The translations under genes were made by a program, and so were the position numbers. A stretch of 64,000 nucleotides of DNA, from contig JABAKD010000010.1 of the NCBI GenBank assembly GCA_012845835.1, positions 13,821,401 through 13,885,400 on the forward strand, given 5' to 3'. This document shows, piece after piece, positions 52,206 through 63,566 of this stretch. The notes below the pieces were generated by a model. That model was not told the origin of the DNA. It saw nothing but the letters and a program-made list of their open reading frames with translations, and did not search any database. This DNA is from Undaria pinnatifida. Its lineage: Eukaryota > Sar > Phaeophyceae > Laminariales > Alariaceae. The first letter of the stretch is position 1. Each line of letters begins with the position of its first letter.

Positions 52206-53065
52206 CTCGGCGGCATCGCTCCCTCCAAGACGAGGGAAGCCGCAACCTCCTTTCTCTATTATCTAGAGTGCACAAACAAGTTCTGGCCTCCGTCGTTGAC
52301 GAACGTCTGAATGGTGATTTGGTCGAGAGCCACTTTTGCATTGTGTTGCAGTAAGTATGCGGGAGGACACGTTTCAAAGCCGTTTGGTGGGGGGGGGGCG
52401 CACGAATACAGATCTAGACCTGGGTAACGGCTGCGTCGCCTAGCCTACGACATATGAGTATACTCAAAGGTTCAGATATTATTCGTTGTTCAGGGAAAGT
52501 GTAGCGTGCGTTTGTGCAAAATGTCTACATACAAAACGAGTACCAGGTATGCAATAAGCGCACTCCAAAGTACACATTTTAATGATTCTCTTGCCAAGTT
52601 TTCTCGGTCATGCCGGGGGCTGGTGGTCGGCAAGATGGGCAAAGTAGTGTTTTATAATAAGCAATCGCCAACTGTGTTGGTATAGCATGTGCTTGGGCGA
52701 GGCTCGGCTCATATGTTGTAGCTTGACTCGAGTGTACGCTCCATGGGATGCGCATCAATGTCGTCAAAAACGTTACGCGTATGTACGAGATTCGGAAAAT
52801 GCGCATGGAACTACTGAACTGCACAACTTTCGCGCAGGTAGCACGCTTGGAACGGCAGTAGCTCTCTGTTTTGCAACAATGATTGCGATGACGTATCATA
52901 GCCGCACAACTGGTCGCGCGCACAAACTGGCAGCGCTGGTGCCTAAATCCGATGGATATCGACGAGCAGGGGGGAACTTTACCTTTTGCGAGATAAAATG
53001 AAGGCACATATGTATAAAGGAACGTAAAATTGAGAATAAAATTAAAAAATTAAAATAGAAGTGCT
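52206..53065. other. Convergent intergenic region PRP18 / RlmH
   Basis: No gene seen. Contains a G9 run near 52388 and otherwise unique sequence. The frames at 52579-53007 show no recognisable motif. Confidence 0.5.
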
Positions 53066-54634
53066 TTACTCTTTGTGGTATTTTGAGCCTCGACGGATCT
53101 CGGACGCCCTGTAGATCTGCTCCGCCAGCAGAGCCCGTGCCCAGAGATGAGTGAAGGTCATCCTCGAAAGAGAGAGCTTTGCTCCGGCTTTCGGGAGGTT
53201 ATTCTTGAGCCCCGGGGGAAGCCCTTCCGCCCCGCCCACTACAAAAGTGAGGCGCGAGCCTCCTTCTTCAAGCTTTGAGAAAAGGAAGTCGGAGAAAGCC
53301 GGGGAGGTCATCTGACGCCCGCCTTCATCCAGACACACCTGCCCCGAGACAGCAACCGCAGCAGTTCGAGACGCATTGGACGGACGCGCTGCAATTGTTT
53401 GTACCGTTGGCGTACAGTATATCACACATGTGTAGCCTCGCCTTTTCCTGTTTTCCTTGTGGGCTGGATTCAAAGCCAGCAACGACCGGATTTCGGACTG
53501 TAGGTGCTCATTGCATGCAGCGAACAGCACACTACCAGGGTATTATTTTCATCACGTTATTACGGCATGCGTAGCACACACCTGTGGTATACACTTGAAA
53601 AATATTCAACAGTGGTGTTGGGGTATATGCGTATGATGCCCTGCTCCACCAGGTACCAGGTGCGCATCTGAATGTTCTATGATAACCACTCACCACTACT
53701 CCTGTGTCTTTGCGCACGGCCGCTTCGAGGTCCTCGTCGGTCTTGTGCCACTGGGTGTCCAAGGTCATTATCGGTCGTAAGCGCTTCACGTACTCGTCGT
53801 ATGCCTGCCGGACGAGTTTGGAGGTGGTTTGGTGACCGCGGTGCGCATGATAAACGTGTTGAGCGGTGCACCGCTCGGTCCGCTTTCCGTAGAGCGTGGT
53901 TGATTTCCGGGCACACGCGTAACGATATGCACACCGATCGGTGTTACACGTACGTAATCCGAAGGAGGTTAGCCTGTTCATCCATTATTACTAGTTACTT
54001 TTTCCGTTCGAGACAGAAAATCGCGGTTCGCCATAGGTGAGGGCGGCCGGCCACAACCAATTCATTACACAGGATCGACCGCCAATAAACCACTGACGCT
54101 GACTGTAGCACGGCACCCGCTTCTCAAAGCGAACAAGGACGATGAAAAACCTACAGAAGTACAACAACAGCAGCTGTGACAGCATGCGTCGGTTTTGGTG
54201 TTGCTCGATCATGCTACGAGTATTAAAATACCTGGTACATGCTTGTACTTCGAAGTATATGTCACAGGGTAAATGCTCACTACGCGGCAGTAAGGGTGAA
54301 TGTTCAGCACAGGATGGCAGCCCAGCCAACAACGAAGGGCGACAAACACAGTCTCCACCTGGTTTGTGTAGTCATCGTCACGACTCTTCTTGCCCCGTAT
54401 GCGCACCGTCACCTGCAATCCGCAGGTAACCTCCAGCCTTCGCGCTGCTGTCGAACGACAGGATGACGGACGGCTGTTGGAGATTTGGCTCCAGAAATTG
54501 CGCCGCATCGAGGATTCACCTGTTCTTGCGCATTGCGACAGCGCGCTTGGTCGCGGCAAACAACCAAACGACGACACCATTTCTAACACCAGCATGACCA
54601 CCAATGCTTCGATAATAGTGCTACCCTTAGCCAT
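53066..54634 (-). CDS. rlmH: RlmH-type 23S rRNA pseudouridine-1915 N3-methyltransferase, plastid-targeted
   Basis: Three exons: 54359-54634, 53694-53804 and 53066-53338; 660 nt, 219 aa. RlmH is a SPOUT (trefoil-knot) enzyme methylating the pseudouridine of helix 69 in bacterial-type 23S rRNA. Diagnostic segments seen: VCLDEGGRQMTSPAFSDFL, the SAM-binding knot loop FVVGGAEGLPPG, LSLSRMTFTHLWARALLAEQ, IYRASEIRRGS and the terminal YHKE. The N-terminal RlmH part (VTVRIRGKKS, then AYDEYVKRLRP) crosses the exon 1/2 junction. Before it are about 70 extra residues: a signal peptide (MAKGSTIIEALVVMLVLEM) with Phe at the predicted cut (SS|FG) and a Ser/Arg-rich transit stretch, so a plastid ribosome is the likely target. 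Head to head with the 54922 gene, tail to tail with PRP18. Confidence 0.93.
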
Positions 54635-54921
54635 CTTCTCCTGCAGCTGTGAATAGCTGTGACGTGTGCTGTGCGTGCATCAAATGGAGCACATGTTTGA
54701 TTTTGGTTTATTTCGTGGAATTCCTACCCCCGCTTGTAGTAAAGCCTTCTGTGCTCTACTAAAACCCCATGTTTTAAACTGAAGGCACTGAGGCTCAGTG
54801 TGCAGTGTTGCATTGTTGCAGTGTTGCAGTGTGGGCGTGTTGGCAGCAGAGTGAACTCACTCGCCCCTTGTCCGTACCCCGGCCTGAGGCTCTGAGGCTG
54901 CTCGCCACCAAGAGGCAAAAT
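54635..54921. promoter_or_regulatory. Putative bidirectional promoter, rlmH / 54.9 kb gene
   Basis: 287 bp separate the two start codons. It holds a short GTTGCA-rich run (GTTGCATTGTTGCAGTGTTG) near 54808, which could also supply a 3' splice site for a 5' UTR intron of the plus-strand gene. No clear TATA box. Confidence 0.4.
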
Positions 54922-57900
54922 ATGAACGATGCGACTTCCCAAGGAGACGCCAGTACGTGGGAAGACTTCGAAGCTCGAGATAAGACAAACCTGGCCGCCC
55001 TGCCGGATGCAGTAAGGGCCATCGTGGAGGAGTGCAGAACGCAATCTAAGCCTGCTTCTGCTGGGAAGGATGGTTTGACGGTTGACGGCGAGGAAGTGCC
55101 ATACCCGTGTCGGATGTACGAGGCGGTACCGGGGGAAGAAGAGTTACTCCAATTGCAGTGGATGAGAATCGATGTGAGCATCTACTGACTGTAGAAGATG
55201 CGCTGCAGCGCGGTACTTCTATTAATAAACGACTAACGGCATGGCCCGGTTTTCACGTCGACGAGTAATGGTTACGCCTGCTTCAGTAGAATACTATCAT
55301 ATATACATATCATACCAGATACCAGGTACAAGTGTTTTTTAGATTGCTTAGTACGAGTACTCATATCATACTGGTGCGAGTGCGCCCCCTGTACAAAGCT
55401 TACGTGCGTATCTTATTAATTATCTTTCGAGATCTAACACTGAGGCGTCCGCGCTGGAAATTGATACTCGTCTCGTACTCTGCACCAGGTATGAATAAAT
55501 CTACAGCTATTAATAATACAACTGCATTAGAAACCGAGATACCGGTATTGGTTTTAAGCTAGAATTCTTACTTATAAATACCTGGTAAGGGTGTCCTACA
55601 CTAACTTCAGTATAACCACTACTGTCGAATTGCTTTTTTCCCGGTAATTTTTAGGTTTAGCTTCTTGTGGAGCTCTTGCTCGTGAGAAGGCGGGCAGTGT
55701 AGACTGTTAATAGCACAGCAGTAGCTCCATCGCCTGAAGAGCGATGTTGCAGTAGACTATGTATAGCTCTACGTAAGTCTCTGTAAATACAAGGACTTTT
55801 CGCGGACAGGGTTAGTGCTCGCGGGTCGAGTCGGGTCGGGATCGTGTCAGACGTCAGACACTTGACCCGACCGGTCCTGACGAATGAGAACCTCCTGACC
55901 TAACCCGATGCGACCCGTGAGATTTCGAAAACCTCGCGACCCGACCCGACCCGACCCGACCCGACCCGACCCGACCCGACCCGACCCGACCCGACCCGAC
56001 CCGACCCGACCCGACCCGACCCGACCCGACCCGACCCGTGAGATCTGAAGATCTCTAGGCCCGACCCAACTCGACCTGTGAGATTCGAACACCTCCTGAT
56101 CCGACCCGATCCCACTCGACCCACGATATGTTGTAACCTCGGGTCGGGCCATGGCCCGTGAAAAGCCCTAACTATTAATATCATGCTAAATACCTGTACA
56201 CTGTTGGTTATATAGCACTACCCACTGGCCCACGCAGTCCGATCCCCCACGACCCACGATATTTTGAAACCTCGGGTCGGGTCATGGCCCGTGGAAAGCC
56301 TCAAGTATCATGCTAAATACCTGTACACTGTTGGTTATGTAACACTACCCACTGGCCCACGCAGTCTGACTTCGTGGGCCAGTGGGTAGTGCTACATAAC
56401 CAACATACACGAACGAGGAGCATATTCGTAGATGCATCAAGCAACAGGACCGGGTATTCCGGTAGCAGACAAACGTGAGATATCAGGTAGGCAAAAGGCA
56501 GATGACCCTATCATATACCGATGTGCCATGCTTGTACAATGAAAAGCTCAACAACCGGAATCTATTACGAATCCTTGTTGGGACCCATACATACCACGTG
56601 GCGACTTTTTTTTATAAGAAACGGCGACCGATGAACCAAGAAGGGCAATTTTATCAACCACCTACATAGGAAGAACGTGCAGCAGCCGAAGCAGCAGTGC
56701 AACAGTAAAATCGTCATTATGCCAGCCGGGTGGTGTACAACTCCCTACTCTGTACTTCGGGCTCAACCCCTACCGCTGCAGTCTTGGCTACTTAATTGTG
56801 GGGGCGATGCTGCAATCATCACATGGTGTCGACAATGTTTCCCTTAAAAGGTCTCAAAATGGGTTACATAGTGCAAGTACTGCATCTTGTGGCCGCGAGC
56901 GGATTTTTCTAAGATTGAAAGAAGTAAAAGAAGACACTGCCAAATTGTGTATTATCTGGTCAGATGTCCAACATGAACAGCGAACGGTGCTGGGGAGAGG
57001 CTTCAAGATGCGAACAAGGGTACGACTGCGGGCCCGACTCCGGAGTGTTGCTACCGGCTGTGTACAGGTTGGACCCCGCACAGGTGCGCCAGCAGAAACT
57101 CCGCAGCAGTGATGACGCTCGTGCCGTATAGCACGAAACATTGCACACACACCGGTCGCATTCCCAAGCTGCTTTTCTCGACGACAGAGAAAGTACAAAC
57201 GCCGAGTAATGCGCCCGTCGGTTGGTTCTAGAGTTCGACGAGCTCTTTCCGAGGCGACCATTTTCGTGTGTATATCCCCCCTGTGTTGCTGGAGAAGGTC
57301 GGCGCAGAAATCCATCCAAGAGTGTATGTTATCCTGCTTGCAATCCGGTAGTTACTTCATGATATAATTCCATCGCTGATCGTATGATAATATTACATTG
57401 ACGTTGGCGGTCAGCTCGACGTGGTCATACTCAACCAGATCGTAACACAGACAGCGCGGCGGGAAGGCGGTTGGGGATTTGTTAACCAAGAGTGCTCGAA
57501 ACTATCATAATACTGCTGCTGTGATACCGTTTTCGATACTCTCACTTTTGGACTGCTGCACCACTCTTCGTGTAAGGTTGTCCTCTCGCGAGCAAGATTT
57601 AGGGAGACACATGTTCGCGTTGAACTAGGGACGCATTTTCTCGTTTTCCGAACAGGGCACCGTCAGCTTGATGTAGAATGCTGTTAATAGTAGACGCAAG
57701 TCGACAAGCGTTGGGGACGCTGGACCCAATGCGCGACATTACATAGAAAGCAGCAGCCGGGGTGGACCATGGGGGAGATCGATCTTGTAACCTCAGGTAG
57801 GCAGCAGACGGGGTAGGCCATGGGGGAGAACGATATTGTAACGTCAGGTCAGATTATAGCGCTCTGGCACTAAATTAGCTAACAAAATGTGATGTGATGA

Positions 57901-60862
57901 TGTGTGATGTGATATTGTATATCTCTTTGTCCGGAAAATTGAGAACCGTTTGGGTATTGCTAATATCAATACCAGACGTTCCTTGTATATATTCCCTCGT
58001 GTTACTCGGTAAAGTAGTGGTCCTTCCATTGTTCCGGTATGTGCCAGTCGGAGATACAAAGCACTATAGCGGCAATCGGCACTACTCCGCATGCCGCCAC
58101 TACTGGTTGTTCCCATATGTGCCAAGCGATTTCACAGGCACTATGTCGGACACCCGACACTATAGAAAAACCTCTACTGTATACACGGGTTTGACAAATT
58201 ATCAGAGTATTGGATGCTCTCTCGAACGCTTGGCTGTGCGGTCGCTGTTCCTTATTGCTTTGTGATATCCTGTGGTTCGATACTGATCTCCCAAGATCCA
58301 GGGTTTGCTATTTTGCTAAGAAACATTATAGTATAATAGCCCGTAGGTGTCAGCTGCAAAGCTCGCCTATGCTGGGGGGTCTATGATACTTGTATACGGC
58401 TCGTTTGTGTGAGAAACCCCGTCAAAGATGGATACGGGCGATGTTCTAATAGTTATCTCTGCCCACGACATGTCGTTATCTTCTTACGCCCGTTCTGCAG
58501 CTCTTCCCGATGACATATGTGGGTCTTCCGCCAGAGCTTCTGCGCATGCAGCACGGGAGTGACGTGTCAAAGCAACGGGTCCCAGAGGAGGTTCCGGTGA
58601 GGCTTGGACAGGGGCGAGTTTATTTGTGCTAGCAACAGAAGGTATCTGTACCTTCCTAATACTGCTACGGTCTGAAAAAATATTGTCGCTATAGGGGAAT
58701 TGTACTCACGGTGTATATTCCAGTAAGTTCACTCGTCCGACAGTCATACAGCTTGGAGGCTTAGCTTATAGCGAATATCAGTATACTGGGGGATAGCACC
58801 TCAGATCGCAGTCAAGGTATATCTTATGGGGACGTGCATGCAACGAAACAGTCGCTGTTGATACCGATACCGATAGTGGCCCTTGAGGGTCAGGGAGTGC
58901 AGACTACTGCTATATAGGTGTGGCTGCACCGCATCAGATTGTAACAGTGACCTGGGGCGTATGTGCACCCTTTGGACCGAATGACTACATTTTTTGTCAA
59001 CGGTGAAAGTAGGCCACTTTTTCGACTTAGGTCGCGCAGGTTTAGTGCTGCACTTACTGTTGTCGTTCCACGGGTAAAATGCTATTGGTCATATGTAAAT
59101 ACAGCAAGTTTCCCGTAATTTCATAGTATACTTCGAAGCAGCCGGATATACAAATAGAAAGTAGAATCGATTTTGTTTTTTCGCCTCGAAATTGCTGACC
59201 CAGCGTGCGACTACCGGGGCACTCTTTAAAGGCCCGTTGTTCCCCTCACCATACACGCAGGAAGACAACCTCTGCAAGCTTGGGAGAGATCTCACTGAAG
59301 CGCTTTCCGCGGAGGATCCAGGAAGGAGACGGGAGGGGTTACCGCCAAATGTTGTGGCGGGGGTTACAGCTCTGTCGGAGGCGGACTGGACCGCTTGCCT
59401 GGAACGCCACATTGACTTGAGCAGGTACGGTCCCATCCAGTTGATTGGGAGACGATGGCTACCGTAGGAGATGGGCCTACATTTTTGTAGGATACTCACT
59501 TGGGAGCTCTATAGCCCACCCTTAATCTGAGTTGATAATAGTTGTTCGCGTACATAACCCGATAACAAGCCCATGGCCTAGGTACTACCAGGTAAACTAG
59601 ACATACACCGAATAATTCTGTCAAGCCTCCAATGATAGTGGGCAGTTCCTGAGCTGGGGAGCCCCGTGAGCCTGAAACATGTTGGCCGAAAAAGTGCTAC
59701 AATAGCGTATCGTTGCACACGCGTCGAGCGTCGATGTACCGTGGATGTGCCATGTGTATGACGGACTGGCCATAGAAGAGGCTAAGGACACAAGAGATCG
59801 TGGATATAATCGTGAGGGTTGCTTGCGGGGCGCTGCATGTGGTGATATGGAGCGCACGTGTCACGCCATGTTTTTTTTGCGGCCGTCAGTTCAACTGCAA
59901 AAGCTGAATACTGCTGTAGGACGAACCAGGTAGGACGTAAAGCTCTTTTATAGAGGTGAAGGGGTGGAGAGCGCCATGTCCTCGTATGTAGCACAACCCC
60001 ATCAGGCTTCTTGTCTCTCTTTGCTTGTCTTTGAAAACGCAGCAACAGCATTGTGAAGTAAAGCGCTGCGCCCTTGGAAGTTTTAGGGCGGCGCCAATGA
60101 ATGGCATTTAACTTTGTTTCCCTAGGTGTTTACGTTCAAGGCTGAACACGCAACATCAGTGTCAAGAAGAAACGTTGCAATCCTTGGCGATTTTCGTTGC
60201 TAGTACGACGAATACGTGCGAGTGTTTTTTCAGCCGCAAATTATTGAGGGCGGTCTGCTGAAAAAACTGCTGTCTGTTGACCTTACGTCGCCGGCTGATG
60301 TTATGCTTACATCATACCAGATACCAGGTACCACTCTGTCCGTGCCATGTGGACCGTTTTGTATTAATATCAAGACACAAGCTGTCCTTACATTTCCAGA
60401 CACAGTGGCACTCAACTGTCAATACGCAAAAGCACACATAGTATCTTGTAACCGTTCTGTTTTCTGCGCACTCGAATTTCCTCTACATGCAGGTGTGATC
60501 CCGCGACCTTCGCAGAAGTGTTATCAGCCTGCGCACCCCCGACCCTCGATTGTCTCGTGGTAACGGTAGTCCCCTCGCTGCTCGCCGGGATTTCGTCCCG
60601 CGATGGCAACGCTACTTCGAGTGGAAAGGGAAGCGGGCGGGTTGGAGAATCGGCAACGGCGGGGAGCGGTCGAGATGCGGCCGCCATCCTCGCAATTTGT
60701 CGATTTGCGGCGTCTGTTGCAATTGCGGGACGAGAGGATCCTGTGCGATTCCGAGAAAGGGTGTCGGGAAGTGGGTGGCGAAAGCTGGGGCCGCTCGGAA
60801 AGGAGGCCGAGGTAGCTCTGGCGGAGGCGTTTTTGTACGGTCGGGCGAGTGGGGCAATGTAA
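54922..60862 (+). CDS. Four-exon protein of unknown function
   Basis: Exons 54922-55173, 58501-58596, 59261-59424 and 60493-60862; 882 nt, 293 aa, phases consistent (0, 0, 2). Not recognised. The first exon is acidic and soluble (STWEDFEARDK, VRAIVEECRTQ, MYEAVPGEEELLQLQWMRID). Exon 2 reads FPMTYVGLPPELLRMQ. Exon 3 is helical (NLCKLGRDLTEAL, LSEADWTACLERHIDLS). The last exon has an Ala/Gly/Ser-rich linker and a helical end (VALAEAFLYGRASGAM). No signal peptide or membrane span is clear. Intron 1 (55174-58500) is large and carries a GGGTC array, a strong hairpin and a 51 bp tandem repeat. The start is the first ATG in frame before the conserved-looking part; the frame stays open upstream to 54805, so an earlier start or exon is possible. 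Confidence 0.65.
55592..55720. repeat. Dispersed CACTAACTTCAG repeat, copy 3
   Basis: Most complete match to 28290-28440: CACTAACTTCAGTATAAC, CCCGGTAATTTTTAGG, CTTCTTGTGGAG and GGCGGGCAGTGTAGACTGTT. Possibly a small SINE or MITE family; ends not defined. Confidence 0.65.
55810..56165. repeat. GGGTC-rich element with pure (GACCC)20 core, copy 2
   Basis: About 20 uninterrupted GACCC units lie at 55938-56037, flanked on both sides by diverged blocks of the type GACCCGTGAGATTT(C)GAA. The right end reads GGGTCGGGCCATGGCCCGTG then AAAAGCCCT; a partial second end with GGGTCATGGCCCGTGGAAAG lies at 56276-56298. Confidence 0.85.
56181..56406. repeat. Direct repeat ending in a 32 bp-arm hairpin
   Basis: The block 56181-56245 recurs at 56307-56370 (ATGCTAAATACCTGTACACT, GTTGGTTAT, CACTACCCACTGGCCCACGC). 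The second copy is followed by its own inverse: arms 56330-56361 and 56373-56404 pair over 32 bp with one mismatch around an 11 nt loop. Confidence 0.9.
57746..57848. repeat. ~51 bp tandem duplication
   Basis: The two units share GCAGCAG-CGGGGT, CCATGGGGGAGA, CGAT-TTGTAAC and TCAGGT. In intron 1 of the 54.9 kb gene. Confidence 0.85.
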
Positions 60863-61966
60863 ACATGCACATGTACCAGATAGAGGAATTTAATTAGCTT
60901 CAACTTTTTCCACTTAGCATTTCCTGGATGGAGAACCGAAAAGGACAACTCTTCTTAGGAAAATTGTTACTGTATGAGTTATGAGTTTTACAGGAAAGTC
61001 TCGATGGTTATGTCTGTGGAATGGCCCTCACGCATATGTTGCCTTTTGAGGCTTGAGAAGAAAAACAGTGACGAGTACCAATGGCGACTCTGGTATTGTT
61101 GTACTCACATTAACTCATCGTCGCTATAGTAAGCTCGTTGTCACAGGACAGGTTTCAGTCACTCTGGAGTGGAAGAATACCCCAAGAAAAAATAAATCAA
61201 AAACTATGGTACACATGTAATCCGAGTATCGTGGCTCAAGCAAGTCGTACATCAGCTAATAATTATACAAAGTACACAAGAACGGCCGCACGAGGCAGCC
61301 CAGTCCGCGGGGTATCCTCAAGTTTGTAAACTGAATTGCAACGAGTTGTAGTACACGCGCGCAGCAACAAACCACTCGTGCTGCAGCACCCTGACACTTT
61401 TGGCAGCTGATAAGAAGACCCAAGTCGTCATTGTTTGGGAGTGGCGAAACCTGGCTCCTCAAACGGTTAATAACCTGATGCATCGCAGAAAGGGGTAACA
61501 GCACGACGCGTTGTATTTGAAGGAGTGGGGCCAGAATGCCTCCAAGAGCGAGCCTAAGGCCCGTGCACAGAGGATGGGCACGTCGGTTACGCGTGGTGCG
61601 TGCGGAACGTTCCAGTTACGTTTCAATGCACCATTCCGGACGGAAATGCAAGGACCGTTGGAGTATTAATATGAGCACAAAAATGGTCCTTACATTGCCA
61701 CGCAGAGTGATGTGACGTAAACACCTGAAGAACGCGTCAATGTGTCAGCTATTATATACTGCCCCCACTTCACAGAAACTTAGATTCGTCGGTGAAGATG
61801 TGTGATGCGCAACGGATGGCATATCATCTCCGCTGTCGCTTGTCAGAATGACAAGTCTTTTCCTTCTCAATAAGGTCCAACTACAAGCGTGAAATTATTC
61901 GTTTCTTTAATCATTTTTGAAGGTAGGAATGCCGCAAGTATACAGCAGAGGAGAAGCTACTGTTTT
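60863..61966. other. Convergent intergenic region, no gene seen
   Basis: Contains the second copy of the TCACAGGACAGG dispersed repeat at 61133-61216 and otherwise unique sequence. No convincing coding frame. Confidence 0.5.
61133..61216. repeat. Dispersed repeat (TCACAGGACAGG), copy 2
   Basis: Matches 16598-16686: TCACAGGACAGG, CAGTCACTCTGGAG, GAATACCCCA, A-rich tail. Same orientation. Confidence 0.7.
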
Positions 61967-62398
61967 TTACAGCTGGCGTCCGAAATACAAGCACAAAAAC
62001 GCCATTCCAGCCAACCACGCGCAAGCGGCCAAATGCGGCAGCTTGCCGGCGGCACCAACCGCCCGCGCCAGCACCCACGCCGCGGCCGCCCCATGCTCCC
62101 ACCCGGTCACATTCACAGCCCTCAACACGACCCTGTCACACCCAAAAAAAGCCAGCAAACTTGTGTACATCGCGGCTTGTCCCAATGCTGCCGCGATGAG
62201 GAGTCCCAGCCGTCCGCGGCCATCTCCTCCCGAGGATGAGGCCGAAGAGTCCCCACCACCCGCGGCGAAACCTGCAACTCCTCCATAGGGGAACGCGGCT
62301 TGCCAAGAGCAAGCGATGACGAGCTCTACTACCTGAGCGAGCAGTACAACCCGCCGGATTCCGAGGAAGAACGCTCGCCGGTTCGCCACATCCATGCC
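61967..62398 (-). CDS. Multi-span membrane protein, probable terminal exon
   Basis: Open frame of 142 codons from ATG at 62395 to a TAA at 61967. A pyrimidine-rich tract ending TTCTTAG abuts 62398, so this may be a last exon whose upstream part is not identified, or the start may lie at MDVANRR. Predicted spans: VVLLAQVVELVIACSW, LGLLIAAALGQAAMYTSLLAFF, AAAAWVLARAVGAAG and HLAACAWLAGMAFLCLYF, with a Gly/Ser-rich loop after the first. It ends FGRQL. The family is not recognised. The complementary strand is open but rich in Pro/Ser/Arg, the usual shadow of an Ala/Gly-rich gene. Confidence 0.55.
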   Translation of the reverse strand, partial: GMDVANRRAFFLGIRRVVLLAQVVELVIACSWQAAFPYGGVAGFAAGGGDSSASSSGGDGRGRLGLLIAAALGQAAMYTSLLAFFGCDRVVLRAVNVTGWEHGAAAAWVLARAVGAAGKLPHLAACAWLAGMAFLCLYFGRQL

Positions 62399-62517
62399 CT
62401 AAGAATGGCGTAAACCGAGAGAGCAGAGAGGGTCATACTCATTGTCATGCATGGCGGTAGTCGCACGAGCATAGATGCGCAGAAGATGGGGGTGTACTCA
62501 CACTTTGCATGGCCGTA

Positions 62518-62600
62518 TTCCCAAGACCATAGAGACCCGCGCATTCCTACAGTGTCGGGACGGAGCACGCCGGGTTTTCACCGACCAGGCAGTGGGGGGG
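62518..62600. repeat. Dispersed ~80 bp repeat, copy 2
   Basis: Matches 28975-29055 through ACCATAGAGACCCGCGCAT, GGACGGAGCACGCCGGG and TTTTCACCGACCAGGCAG. Confidence 0.75.
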
Positions 62601-62989
62601 CGGAGCTTCGCGGGGTTTGTCTTCCTACCTTGTGCAACAAAGACGTGTGGTGTTAACTCCTCTACCAATGCAAAACTATCTCCATTGTTTCCAAGGGGTA
62701 TAGTCCCCTCAAACGTATGTGGAACTCTAAAACGGTTTTTAATTCAAGCTTCCATGCGGGAGATGGCGCAACAATTCGATGGCATGAGCTACGACGGAAA
62801 GAAACTACGGCATACTGGTGGCATAAACGAGGTGGGGTCGTTGGGTGAAAATCACATGCCAGCATCCCAGCAGGCAAGAGAATGCCGCTCACCCTTGTCC
62901 GGCCCTGCGCCTGGTCGCCTACCCAAGAGCACAAGCGATATATCGGGGCAATTTAACCCTCTACGTAAAGAAACAGGCACATGCTAAAT

Positions 62990-63320
62990 ACCAGGGCTTT
63001 TCACGGGTCGGGTCAAATCTCGCGGGTCGGGTCTGACCCGACCCGACCCGCGAGATTTTCGAGACGTCTTGACCCGACCCGACCCGACCCGCGAGATTTT
63101 CGAGACGTCTTGACCCGACCCGACCCGACCCGCGGGATTTTCGAGATGTCTTGACCCGACCCGACCCGACCCGCGAGATTTTGAAATCGTCCTGACCCGA
63201 CCCGACCCGACCCGCGACAATCCGGGTGACCCGCGAGATTCGGGTCGTCTGGCGGGTCACGTCAACTTGACCCGTGACATTTCTCACGGGTCAAAGTCAA
63301 AAAGTCACGGGTCAAAGCAT
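62990..63320. repeat. GGGTC-rich element, copy 3 (phased ~50 bp units)
   Basis: Starts CCAGGGCTTTTCACGGGTCG. It then has four units in which a GACCCGACCCGACCC run alternates with CGCGAGATTTTCGAGACGTC, and ends in CACGGGTCAAAGTCA repeats. The GGGCTTTTCACGGG start is the reverse complement of the right end of the 55810-56165 copy. Confidence 0.85.
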
Positions 63321-63566
63321 GTACGATACCTCGGTCGGTTGGTTGGTCCTTGGTCCCTCGTACTTTTCCCAGTATGTCGTGTTTTCTGCTTTTTTTACCG
63401 GCATTGCTTGCAGGTGATGATTATGTCATGTGGTGTGCGCGCGAGGAATAGGAAAGAAACCGCAACACACATGCATGGACATGCCCGTACCGTTAGACCA
63501 CCGGGTCTACCCGACGAGCGACCCGACGAGCGAGCTAGTTATACTTTACAAGTGCAATCTCCGGCC

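Noticed and set aside
55847-56184. Frame reading GSGRVGSGRV
   Set aside because: Translation of the GACCC pentamer array, which has a 15 nt coding period by construction.
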